Assembly (NCBI RefSeq): GCF_020379485.1
Contig: NC_063450.1
Coordinates: forward strand, 53,591,374-53,655,373
Reading direction: 5' to 3'
DNA length: 64,000 bases
DNA from: Brassica napus
Lineage: Eukaryota; Streptophyta; Magnoliopsida; Brassicales; Brassicaceae
Shown: piece by piece, positions 46,178 through 57,881 of the stretch
How the letters are laid out: every line of letters begins with the position of its first letter
How positions within the stretch are numbered: the stretch's first letter is position 1
Notes under the pieces: model-generated
Told to the model about the DNA's origin: nothing
The model's database searches: none
The model's input: only the letters and a program-made list of their open reading frames with translations
Made by a program: the position numbers and the translations under genes

Positions 46178-47093
46178 TAAAGAAAATTTAAAGAAATTAA
46201 AAACACTTTAATTTACTCTTTTCCTGACCAGTTAACTGACATTCTTGAGTTGCTATCTAGTAACTTTTTCTGACACATTCCAGATTATATTTTTCCAAAA
46301 CAATCCTCTATAGAGTATTAGCTTCACCGTCTTTTGCAATCCCTATCATCCTAATCAAACATAAGAGAAACATAAATGAAATAAGAAATGGGTCAGAGTC
46401 AGGACTTTTATAAGTTCAGGTCCTTAAGGAGCCACACACCAACGTGTCATCTAACCACGAGAAGTCGTAAATGGTCGGTGTCCGCCGTCCATGTTCCACG
46501 GGCACTTAAGGGTTTGAGAATTTAATAAGATTTAATCAGAATCATTTACAAAAATAAATGAACTTGATCCCTGAATAATACTCTAGTAGACTAGTAACAG
46601 AAACGTTTAAACATAGTTGTCTTTATTGTTGAAAACAAAATGTGAGCAGTACTGGTCAACGAATACATGAATACGTGGTCATGACTCATGCCGTAATGAA
46701 TCCGGTAAATATAGTATTTGTCGGAACGTGTACTTAGTTCTTCTCAGGTCTACTTGCATACTGTGACCTTTCCACGTCAAAAATATATCAACTTAGGTCA
46801 ATTATAAGATGAATTACTTCACAATTATATTCCAAGTCAATGCCTCACCTAAATACGGTGGAACATAAGTTTGGAATCGGAATGATTATGAATTGTTCAA
46901 TGGGAAGTATAATGTTACCTTAATAGTAACACATTACAATTTACCTGTATATTTACTGGGTGATTTTTTTCAAATATTAACTATAGACCACACTGCAGCA
47001 ACCCGCTAATACAACTCGTTTACCTTATCACTATACATAGGATAACAATAAAAAAATTTATATCACAAATATATACTTTAAAGATTAAAATTA

Positions 47094-47440
47094 CCAAAAT
47101 GTTTCATTAAATAGATAAATATACACTTATACTCTTCCTTAGGGTTTAGAATCGAGGGGTAGAGATTTAAAATTTTATAAAATAAAAAATAAATATTAAA
47201 AATTTGAAAATAAAAAATTTAAAAATAGTTTCAAAAAGTATTTTCGAATTACAAAAAAAAAAATTTGAAAAAAAAATTTATAAAAAAAGTTCGAATTTGA
47301 AAACATATAATCTAAAACTATAAAAAAAATTATTTTTTTTTAATTTTTTTTTATTTTTTTATTTTTTATTTTATTTTTTATTTTTTTATATATTTAGGGT
47401 ATTAGGGTCGTTTTACCTATTAAATGAAACATTTTGATCA
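47094..47440. repeat. AT-rich foldback element
   Basis: CCAAAATGTTTCATTAAATAG (47094 onward) has an inverted partner CTATTAAATGAAACATTTTGATC (47417 onward). Similarity extends outward: CACAAATATATACTTTAA on the left pairs with AGTATATTTTTGTG on the right. The interior is almost pure A/T with long A and T runs and no coding. It may be a decayed MULE-type or other foldback transposon. Confidence 0.5.
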
Positions 47441-48105
47441 TTTTTCCTCCTTGTAGTATATTTTTGTGATCAAAACTTGAAAATAATCTATTTAAGAGAA
47501 TTACCCTAGTATATGTGTATTTGATCATCTGTACTTTATAAAATTAATTATTGATTGTTTTTTCACTAGTACTGATTGTTTTTAAGTTTTTTACTGGTAC
47601 CAATCGCTAATTCTAATATTGTTTTGGTAATCTTGGTTTTTGTGGATTTACGTATCTTGTTTAGTGGTCTAGAAACAGAAAAATAGAAACATTTGTTATT
47701 CGAGTAAACAAACAAAAAAACATTTATTAGTCTCATCGTTTTTCCCGACAGTGTTTTTGTTATTCCATGTGCGAACCTAAGTCAAATGTCGACCGAACTG
47801 TTTTCCTAAGAGCATTTTCAATAAAATTTCATTTTTTTTTCTTTTAAAATGAAGTAAAAAAAAAAAGAATAAAATTGCTTCAACTCAACTCCATATTTCA
47901 CTCTATAATAGAATAATGAACAAAAAAATTATTTTATTTATGAAATAAACTCTATTATAGAATGAAATATAAAGTTAGATTGAAATATTTTTTATTTTAT
48001 ACTTTATTTCACTTTATTTTAAAGTAAAAGATCGAGCGGGCTTGGAGATGTCCCAAGACTCTATATTCATACGTGTTTTCCTTTTTGTCTATCTATTATG
48101 AGTGT

Positions 48106-48179
48106 AGCCGTGTAGGACGTGGGAGCATATAAAATAGACAAAAGCCGTGTAGGACGTGGGAGCATATAAAATAGACAAA
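48106..48179 (+). repeat. Perfect 37-bp direct tandem repeat (two units)
   Basis: The unit beginning AGCCGTGTAGGACGTGGGAG occurs at 48106-48142 and again at 48143-48179 with no mismatch. The exact identity suggests a recent local duplication. Confidence 0.9.
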
Positions 48180-49556
48180 AAATTTGTCACCAAATGATAG
48201 GTATTTGAGATTGAGCTTTACAAAAATGTAATAACTTCCAAGGTTATAAGATTGATCTTCAAAACAGGCTTAAACCGATAATTGTAACTTGGATTTCGTT
48301 GAGCCTCGTTGGGCTTATTTAGTTCTATTTTGGGCAAGGAGATACTTATCTCTTGAATTAATGGGTTAGAATTTAATATGGGTTTCCCCTAAGGTTTGTT
48401 CTTGTACTATGAGACTCATTTGCTTGCTCTATTATGCCATGAAATGTTCAACCAAAATGTAACGATTTTTAAATTTGAGTTATAACAAGTATAATAAGAC
48501 AATGATAATTTAATCTAAAAATATTTATAATTTATAATACACACTAAGTATAAAGTTTTGATTAGCTTGAGAATCATTGATAGTATATATTACTTTCAAA
48601 ATAATTTTAAAACTAATATATGAGTACTCTAGTTATTAATTTATAGAGAATCATTTAGCTTATTCGTACATGTGTGACTTGGTGTTTGCCAATTATTTTC
48701 TTTCATATTATTGTTGTTCAATTGTAGGATTATGAATGACTTCTGAATTCTTTGTTCACATATACACAAAAAATCATAAATTCACTAACTAACTACATTC
48801 TCTTCCTATTTCTCTCAAAATCTAATTTTCCATTTTTTTTGGTTATTTGGCAAATGACCCATTTTTTTCAACTGGACACATAAATGATAAAACACATAAA
48901 AATAAAGAAAAACCGTTAAGTTATTACTATTGGACTATTCGAAATTTATTGTGTATATATATATTATGATTGGGATTGTGTTATGAATTATTGTATTGGA
49001 ATTGAACTAGAGGTTAATCAACAAGTGCTAATAATCATAGAGATAAGTGGTTGTTATGAAGATTTTAGATGAATAAGTGAGTAATGATGTGTTGGATATA
49101 TACTCACTCTCTATTGATGGTATATGAAAGCTACGAGGGAAAACTGAATCACTTTTCATTTAATTTCTAGTTTCATATATTCAGTAGGTTGGCTTTACTT
49201 AAGTGGATTCACAGAGTTAAGAAAAAGTTCAATCATATAAGTAAAATTAAATCTACAAAAGTTAAAGAGACCGTATCCGAGAAATGATATATCGAGGATG
49301 GGTCCAACTTTTATCGCTGCATTTGATTTGATATAGTCATAAACCCAACCTACTACGCTAAGAATCGCATTAGAAAATGGTAATTGCACTTATGTCCAAG
49401 TTTTGTTTTTCATTTATTTATTCAAATTTGGTCGGTGGTCAGACAGAGTTCTCATAGAAAAAGCCAGTGTAATCTCTCACCGTCCACAAGATCGGACGTC
49501 TCTCGTGATATCACGTAACAGAGTTAGATCACTAACTTCAGCTGGACCCATAAGCC

Positions 49557-49886
49557 CATCTTTAAAGGGGAGCACATGGGGGGTGTGTTCGAGCTTGATA
49601 TATTTGGATTTAATCCAAAAATGGGTTAAGAGCAGTTTGGAAAGGCTTGTCGAAGAACTGTGTTTAAGGGAAGTTCTGGTCGACGTGGCAAGTGTGTATC
49701 TCCTTAAAATAAGTTTTTTTGGAATCAATTTTAAAATAAGTTTTTTTGTTACATTATTTAATTAATTTTATTTGGTTAAATACACCCTTAATTAAGTGAT
49801 TTCCTTTTGAGAATGTCCATGTTCTTAGCCTAAATACAATATTATACCTATAAGCACACACCTAACTGCTCCCCTTTAAGGATGTC
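49557..49886. repeat. Inverted-repeat (MITE-like) element around 330 bp
   Basis: ATCTTTAAAGGGGAGCA near 49557-49574 is the inverse of TGCTCCCCTTTAAGGAT near 49868-49885. A second pair lies within it: GGGGTGTGTTCGAG (49579 on) against AAATACACCC (49780 on). The layout suggests one foldback element or two nested ones. The 120-codon frame that overlaps it is not protein-like. Confidence 0.5.
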
Positions 49887-50358
49887 CTACGAGATTAGCG
49901 TTTGCGACGTGTACCGTTTTGACTTGTCTCTGAAGAGGACCCTTCTTTGGCTCTACCATGATTCCAAGCTTCTTTTCTTACAACCTTGCTTTTTATCATA
50001 CAAGTTTCATGCGTGACCCAATCACATTTGTCATGTTATCATGTGTTATTTAGTTTCAGTGTTTGTGTATATTTTTAAAAAATTATCAAAAAATGTCAGT
50101 AAGACCAATTTTCTTGGGTTTACTTGGATATTCATTTTACTTTTGTTTTCGCAAATCATTAATTTATAAGATTGTTCAGAGAAGGGTCCGCTTAGCAATG
50201 GTTGAAGTAGTTCACGAGTTCTGTTTGTTTCTTCTCTCAATTTTTTTCATAAAGCCAAACCAGATTATGGTGTTAAAAAGATGTAACCCTTTGTTCAAAA
50301 AAAAAAAGAGATGTAACCCTTGTATTTTTAAATTGAAAACCGGTTAACAATTTTATTA

Positions 50359-50576
50359 CAAGATCCGTTTCATTTTAATTGTCGTTTTAGACTTCGGAAC
50401 ACATATTAAAAAAATATTTAATTTTATATATTTACTAAATAAAAATATTATTACCAATACACCTAACCACATTTCAACCAATTGGAAAATAAATTGAAAT
50501 ATAAAATCAATAAATATATTTATTTTGAAACGAAAAAATTTATTTTACAACGACAACTAAATTGAAACGGATGTAG
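50359..50576. mobile_element. Stowaway-like MITE (218 bp)
   Basis: The left end CAAGATCCGTTTCATTTTAATTGTCG and right end CGACAACTAAATTGAAACGGATGTAG are inverted repeats, flanked by TA (50357-50358 and 50577-50578). The interior is non-coding and AT-rich. Confidence 0.75.
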
Positions 50577-51113
50577 TATATATTTATTTATACTCAGAAA
50601 GTATAGTTTTATTTTTTTCATCTTTTGCCTATTTTGATCTTTCACTCTACTCTAAGGGAGAGGCAGCACACTGACACACCATAGCTCGAAGTCTTGTGTT
50701 GTGTTGTGTTGTTGGAATGAGTTTAAAGAACATTGCCCCACATGTACTCCATCGCATGGATTAAGATTTCTGGACTATAATACAATGATTTCCAATAATA
50801 TTGCAAATTTATGATAATATAAATGTAGATCTGAAAAAATAAACATTTTTTGTATATGTAAGTAAATTGATAATTTTTCAAGATTTTCAAGTATATATTA
50901 ATCTAATATGGTAAGTGATTAGTTTACAAAAAAAAAATATGGTAAGTGATTTCACAATTATTGTATATATATATTTTTAATTATTGTAGTTTAATTGATT
51001 TATCTTCAATAAATATTTTATTAAATTATGTGATTATGGAACAATTTTAGTAGTATAACTAATTAACTACACCGCCCCCATATATAGAAATTTTGACTTC
51101 AAATGTAATAGTA

Positions 51114-51840
51114 TCTTATATATTAAAACAGAAGTCACAACTTTGATTCATGTCTGATTTTTTTTTAAATGGATCTAATGGACCTATTCCTAAAAAGTCA
51201 TGTTACATTTAATCTCTAATCTTATCATTTAAATTTTGGACATACCAGAAAATTTTATTAGGCTATTAATAATTGTATTTAAACAATAGATGATCCATTG
51301 GATTTATAGATAGTATAAATTAAATAGATATAATTTAATGTTGTAATAATAGACCTCTATATGTTAATTATTTAAATATTTGTCGATGTTAAATTTTAAA
51401 ATTATGAAGATTTTTTTTTAAATAACAAAAATTTAACAATGATTAATCTTTACTACCTTAAACCAATGAAAACAAATTTTAAACTAGTTTATTTTAAAAA
51501 TTAAATAAAAACTAAATGTTTAATTATTTACTTGATAATATAAATCTGTGAAGCGAAAAGTTTAATTTTTTAAAATTTTTTTAAATTTGTGAAATGTTAC
51601 AATTTTTTTGAATATCACAATAAACAATATTTTACTAATCTTTATATATATAGTTACAATTTTAATAATGAAATAATAATCCGAAAATATATATATAGAA
51701 GAAGATACAAATACATGTGAAAGTTTGAAATAATTTATTCAATGAAAAAATATACCGTAAATTTATTATATTTTAAAAATTGATAGACATATATATATAT
51801 TATAATATATACCAATTTAGAATGGAAAACAAAATGTTTA
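51114..51840. mobile_element. Possible Helitron-like remnant
   Basis: The sequence TCTTATATATTAAAACAGAAGTCAC at 51114 resembles the 5' terminus of Brassicaceae Helitrons and follows an A, as expected for insertion between A and T. I could not place the 3' hairpin and CTRR end, so the right border is only a guess. Confidence 0.3.
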
Positions 51841-52215
51841 TATAAAAATAAATGAAATCAAAAAACTGATCGACATCTGGTTAGTGTTACAAAAAGATGT
51901 AATAGTATTGATATCTTGATATGTTTCTGTATATGTTTGTTGTGAATATTTATTTTTGTGGGTCGCCGTCTATAAAAAACCGTCAAAGGAAACCGTTACT
52001 TCTCAATCTCAACACTACCCCATATTGTTTCTCTATTCTCTCATCTCTCTCCATCTCCTTCCCCTCTTCTCTCTCAATATATTGTTGAAACGAATCGAAT
52101 GCTTTGTGATCTCTTGAAACTCTCTGATACATTTCAAGTTTGATCTTTCTCTAATTTTCATTTGATCACCTTCGGTAGTTTTTGAATTAGTTCACTGTAG
52201 GATCCATTTACAAAG

Positions 52216-55200
52216 ATGTTCGTGAAGAAGCTGGTCGAGAAAGCAGGGAAGAAGGTACACACAAACTCCTCTTTTTTTTATCGAACTGTTCATCTTCTTC
52301 TGCAATTAGGCTTTCCCAGATTCAGTGTGAGAAGAAAAAGAAAAACAAATATCGAAATTGAAATTTACAGATATCGAAGTTAGATCGATTGTTAGAATAA
52401 TATTTAATTTTAAAAAGAAGAATTTTCCTTGGCTACGTTATTATTACATATATTTGCTTTATGATGATTAAGTTCGTACTTGTGTCGGATTAGTAACACA
52501 GATCTTATTAACTTGTGAATGTGACTGTTACTCTGTGTCGGTTCTTGGTTAGCCCAGATGTTTAATCCAGTTTGACACTTTAGTTAAAGTAAAAACAATT
52601 ATGACGTAAGATGTTTTTGTCGACACGCATGTTTCGTGTCCTAAATTTTTGAAAAGTCGCATTAAATGCGTATCCAATCTAGTTACTAACTATCTGTTGA
52701 CTTTTGACTTATCCACACCATAAGAACCGAACCGGTATGTTTAGTGTCTCCCAACCGAACCGGACGGTTTAGCCAGAAAAACAGAACACAATCATGCAGC
52801 TTTTTACCATTCTGCCACCATTGTTGCAGCCTGGAGGAAGCTCATCGGAAGGGCTGAGAGCTAATGACGTTGAGCCACGTGTTGTATTACACTATGGAAT
52901 CCCATCAGGAGCTCACTTGTTTGCTTATGATCCGGTTCAGAAGATCCTCGCAGTTTCCACCACGTAAGAGTTGTAAAGAAAGTTTATTTTTTCCAAATTG
53001 TTTCACTTTGTTGTGAGTTGTGACATATTGTTTTTGAATTCTCAGGGATGGTAGAATCAAGTTGTTTGGGAAAGATCAGACTCAGGCATTACTAGTGTCA
53101 GAAGAAGCATCCACAAGCAAGTTTACTGAGGTGCTGCTCACTTACATTATCTATGTGTTCTCTCTTCATAACAATAATGGTCGGTACTGAGATATAGCCC
53201 ACCTTGATTACAATGACATAGCTTGACATATTACTTTTGATTCTCCAGTTTGTTCAGAACCAAGGACTTCTTCTCAATGTGAATTCCAAAAACCAGATTG
53301 AAGTAAGGCATTTTCTTGAATCACTCAAAGTAGTACTATAGTAGCATTTGAATTCTGGTCTGAAATCTAAAGTTCACTCAGGTTTGGGACTTGGAGAAGA
53401 AGCTTATGTCTCATGTTCATGTATTCAACGGAGAGATCACATCTCTCAGGGTTATGCAACATACACCTTACTTGTATGCTTTCATCCTCAACCTTCTTAA
53501 CATACTTTCTTGATCAGTTCTGGATAATGAAAGCAAGTGTGTTTTTTGAACTTGCAGTTATGTTGGAGACTCTTCTGGTAATGTATCAGTGTTGAAGATC
53601 GATCAAGATTCTAGTCAAGTGATACAAATGGATTACACTATACCTTATCTAGCATCAAATGGTAATTAACCAAACATACCAAAAAAAAAAACAAAGGGTC
53701 TCTTTGGATTCTTGAAACATCTTCTTGTTTGTGTTAGGCTCTCCAGTTGAAGCTTCTGATGATACTTCAGTTGTGAGCATTCTACCACAGCCAACAGCTG
53801 AAACCAAAAGGTAACATATCAAACACAATCTCTTTAGTGAAAAAACAAAGAGAATCATTTACACTTTATCTCTCAATCTTTGAAGGATTCTACTAGTGTT
53901 TGGTAGTGGGTTTATAACGTTATGGGACATCAAAGAAAGCAAACCAGTTCTCAAAACAGGAGGAAAGCAGGAAGCAAAGAAAGCCACTTGTGCTTGTTGG
54001 GTTTGCCCTTCAGGAAGTAGAGTAGCCGTTGGATATAGCAACGCAGATATTCTAATATGGAGCATGACAGAGAGTTCTTCCATGGTCTGCAAGCTCAACC
54101 TCGGATACAAAGCCGAGAAAACACCGATAAATTCTCTAAAATGGGTCTACGCTGAAGGGAAAGCAAGCAGAGTTTACGTCACCGGATCATCCTCAAACTC
54201 CTTGCAAGTGGTTTTACTTAACGACCAAACCGAAGTTAAGATGGTTAAGCTGGGGCTTCATGTATCTGAGCCTTGCGTTGACATGGAGATGATCATAGCT
54301 GATGCTAAACAGGAGACTCTGCTTGTTCTTGGAAAGTCTGGACGTGTGTATGCCTACGATGATTACATGATTGAGAAGTATCTAATCCAATCTCAGTCCA
54401 AGTCACCTCCTTCTCTCTCTAAGGAGAGTGTTGTTAAGCTGCCGTTTTCAGATTCTTGCGGTGGTGTTACAGTAGGAAAGTTTCTTACAAACTCTTCACA
54501 CTTGCTGAATCTCGCTGACGAGGATTATGCTCAGCTGGCGAAAGATACTGCACCGTTTCTTCCTTCTCAGATAGTTTCAAAGGAAGCTTCTCGTTCTGCT
54601 CATTTTCCTGGTTTCACCAAAGTTAAGAATGTTTACATCACGGGACATAGTGATGGAAGCATTGGTGTATGGGACATGTCCTGCCCTTTTCTCATTCCTG
54701 TCTTGTTCCTGAAAGAACAGGTAAATTTTCATAGACTCTTGTGTTCATGGTTCATAAAAAATTGGTGCGGCGCCTAGGTGGCAAATCAGTCCTAGCCGAA
54801 ACGATTCTCTAAAAATCCTATATATACGGTTCAAATCGGTCTAAACCATTTTAAATTGGTTTAAACTAAATAATAATGTTAGTATTAATCTACAATTTTG
54901 TCTAATTTCTTTTGTTTTGTATATCTAATTTTGATAATTCATCCAAAAAAAAAATATAATTAAACCCAAAAACTAAAATATTTTTTGTATAAATGAAAAT
55001 ATATAAAATAAATCAATAATTGGTTAATGTTTAGGCCCTCATAATCCGACTAGTTCCTAATCTTCTACAAAGCTAGTTACAGTCTAGTGACTCTCAATGT
55101 ACTTCTGTCTCTGATGTGAGTTGCTTAGCAGGCTGATCAAGATATATCATCACGTGGAACTGCTGCATTAACAGCTTTGCATTTCGACAGCAACTCAAGG

Positions 55201-57391
55201 CTTCTTGTCTCTGGTGATCAGAACGGAATGGTTCGCCTTTATAGGTTCAAACCTGAGCCATACCTAATAGAGAACAGTTTCATCCCTTTCCAAGGTATGT
55301 TAGAAGTTAGCTTTACTATCTTGTGTTGTGTCTTCATATATTGATACTCTTTTGTGTTGCAGGAAGCTCAAAGAAAGGGAATAACCATATTGTTCATAGT
55401 GTCAAGCACATAAAGCTCACTGGTTCCATAACATGTATTCAGAAAAGCCAAAACTCAAAACATCTCGGTATTGGATCAGATCAAGGACATGTTTCTCTGG
55501 TTGACGTTGAGGAAGCTACTGTGTTATACACAAAACACATTGCTAGTGAGATATGTCCAGGGATCACCTCCTTGCAATTTGAGAGTTGCAGTGTGCAAGG
55601 ATTCGAGAAGAATGTGTTGGTGGTTGCTATGAGGGACTCGTCTGTTTTTGCTTTGGATAGTGATACAGGAAACATGATTGGAACAAACATGGTTAAGCCT
55701 AAAAAGCCATTCAAGGCTCTGTTCATGCAGATTCTAGGTAGATTATCACCTCCTTTTTAAGTTAGTAAACAAAAAAAATCGAGATCTTAAATGATTCTTA
55801 TTAAATGCAGATGGAAAACAAGACTCTTCAGGAAATGGAGAGAGCATAGTTGAGGATGTTTCGACAAGGCAGCCTTCGGTTTTGCTTTGTTCTGAGAAAG
55901 CTATATACATCTACCCATTGTCTCAAGTTGTCCAGGGAGTGAAGAAGGTTCTTCACAAGAAAAAGTTTAGTTCTCCATCCATTTGCTCAGCTTCTACCTT
56001 CTATGGAACCTCTGGTGTTGGTCTTACACTTGTCTTCTCTGATGGAACTGTTGAGATAAGGTGAAAACGCTTCTGTCTTTTATGTCTTTATTCATATTCA
56101 AGGTCACTGATGCTTTGAATTGGGTCAGGTCTTTGCCAGAACTATCGCTGCTAAAACAAATTTCCATTAGAGGCTTCACATACTCTCCACCAAAACAAAA
56201 CTCACTACCAGAGATTACCATATCTGCTTCATGGCATGGAGATCTAGTCATGGTACCCTTCAGAACACACACACTCTTTGCAAGTTACTAGTAGTAAGTA
56301 CTCAAGTTGGATCTTCTTTCTTGATGCAGGTGAATGGAGACGCTGAACTTATTGTCAGCTCAGTCTTACCTCAGAAGGAAACATTTAGGCTTGTGGAATC
56401 TTTGAGCAGAGTTTACAAGAAAGATAATGCGGTTTGTCAGGATGGAACCACTGCATCAGCGGTTGCTTCATCTCCAAAAGAAAAGAAGGTGAAGCAACAT
56501 TGAACTCTACAGCTATCTTTAAACACACAAATGCGTAAGCTACTAATCCATGTTGTATTATGTGGTATGTTACAGGGCATGTTTGGTTCTGTCTTCAAGA
56601 CTAAACCCAAGCGTGCAGCTGATACAGAAACAACAGAAAGTACCAAGGAAACTATTGAGGAGCTTTCTAAAATCTTCACCACAGCTAATTTCCCATGGAA
56701 CAACAATGTTGAGCGTAGTAGAGAGAGCAATACAGTTACTAGAGTTGACGATGAGGAGTTGGATATAGGTACGGTCTAACATATCTTTAGTGATGTAATA
56801 ATTAAGTCTGTGTATGTTTCTGAATCTTCTTGTTTGTAGATGACATTGATATCGAGGATGATGATGATCATCATCAGCAGCCTAAAGAACAAGGGATATT
56901 GTCAGGGATTAGTAAGCAGAAGCTGGCGAGTAAGTTTACGAGCTTCAAAGGTAAGCTGAAGCAGATGACGGCTAAGAATGAGAAGACTGTTATGAGCAAT
57001 GAAGAGAAACATGAGGAGAAGAGTGGCGCATCAGTCGACCAGATCAAGAAGAAGTACGGTTTTGCTTCTTCGTCCGAGGTAAGCATCTCTATTAGCCTTC
57101 TAGATAAAGTTATGTAGCTTGGCTCAGCGGTTTTATATTCCGGTGCAGGAAATGGGTGCTGCCAAAATGGCTCAGAGCAAACTTCAAGACAACCTGAAGA
57201 AGCTACAGGTACTTGATATCAGATTCCACATAGTCTTTGATTGTTTCGTAGACTTAACAGCCGTTTTGTAATCTATGCAGGGAATCAGCTTGAAGACGAC
57301 TGAGATGGAAGATACTGCGAAGTCTTTCTCCTCTACGGCTAAAGAACTGTTAAATGCTGTGGAGTTCAACAAACAAAGCTCAAAATCTTAG
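52216..57391 (+). CDS. DAW1: WD40/tomosyn-like protein (DAW1-type) with C-terminal SNARE-like coil
   Basis: A many-exon gene from the ATG at 52216 (exon 1 to 52254) to the TAG at 57389-57391. The product begins MFVKKLVEKAGKK and continues with lethal(2)giant larvae/tomosyn-type WD repeats: [96 protein letters not shown] and others. A DDxxxxDD-type acidic linker (about 56840-56880) comes before the C-terminus. The tail EMGAAKMAQSKLQDNLKKLQ...TAKELLN is an R-SNARE-like coiled coil, as in tomosyn. Tomosyns regulate SNARE-driven vesicle fusion. The Arabidopsis positional match (At4g35560) is a pollen gene activated by DUO1. The 54721-55131 intron carries repeat-like sequence. Confidence 0.88.
54768..55065. 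repeat. Repeat-like insertion in a DAW1 intron
   Basis: The 411-bp intron is much longer than its neighbours. It contains GCGGCGCCTAGGTGGC near 54767, a run rich in ATCGGTCTAAACCATTTTAAA, and TTAGGCCCTCATAATCCGACTAG near 55030. GCCTAGGCG-type ends like these occur in a repeat widespread in Brassicaceae. No target duplication is clear, and both splice sites are intact. Confidence 0.4.
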
Positions 57392-57881
57392 CACTCTCTT
57401 TTTCTCTTGTTCTATTCATATTTGTTTAAAACTATGTGACAAGTACCATTTGTTTGACTATATTTATTGATGTAGATAGCTTCTCTAAAGTTTTATACTA
57501 CACCTGCAAGGAGTTTTTAAGCTTTCTTTTAATAATAAATTGAGAAAAATGTATAAACCAAAATTCAACCTGTAATCCCACAAAAATGACTTGTTTGTAG
57601 AAAGGTGTATTCGACTTGAGAACAGGATGTAGTAGAAGATAAAATTAGAGGCATGCAAAGCAAACACATGGATACCATCTCATAAAACTAGAAACGAAGT
57701 TCAAAGCTAAATCCAAAGTTATCATGAGGAAGTTGGAAGTAGAGAGATGTGAATTAATCCCAGTTAAAACATAAAAGGGGGGGGAAGACATAACAACTTT
57801 CTCCCTAAAACTAGTAAAGCTAACACATAACAGAAGAGAAGATACTTCAATTAAACAAACTGCTGCTGCTGATCCATCATT
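57392..57881. other. Spacer between the convergent DAW1 and HMGB genes
   Basis: This is the 3' UTRs of two convergent genes and about 0.3 kb of spacer. There is no coding or repeat feature apart from an 8-nt G run near 57777. Confidence 0.5.

Larger units (their letters stand above)
45174..52215. other. 7-kb intergenic region rich in small repeats, no gene seen
   Basis: No conserved coding sequence is visible on either strand. The region contains a Tourist-like MITE with a duplicated end (45974-46177), a large AT-rich foldback (about 47094-47440), a second foldback around 47813-48050, and a 37-bp perfect tandem repeat (48106-48179). Further along are nested inverted repeats at 49557-49886, a Stowaway-like MITE (50359-50576) and a Helitron-like start (51114). 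The last 200 bases (CT-rich) are the leader of the WD40 gene. A TTGTG pentamer repeat lies near 50694-50712. Confidence 0.55.

Noticed and set aside
49403..49765. 120-codon plus-strand frame
   Set aside because: It overlaps inverted repeats of a MITE-like element and has no domain or conserved start.
45174..52215. Search for CRISPR arrays, tRNA/rRNA genes or a defence-type gene cluster
   Set aside because: The only regular repeats are a two-unit 37-bp tandem and MITE arms. There is no spacer-repeat pattern or tRNA cloverleaf, and the genes are ordinary plant nuclear genes.
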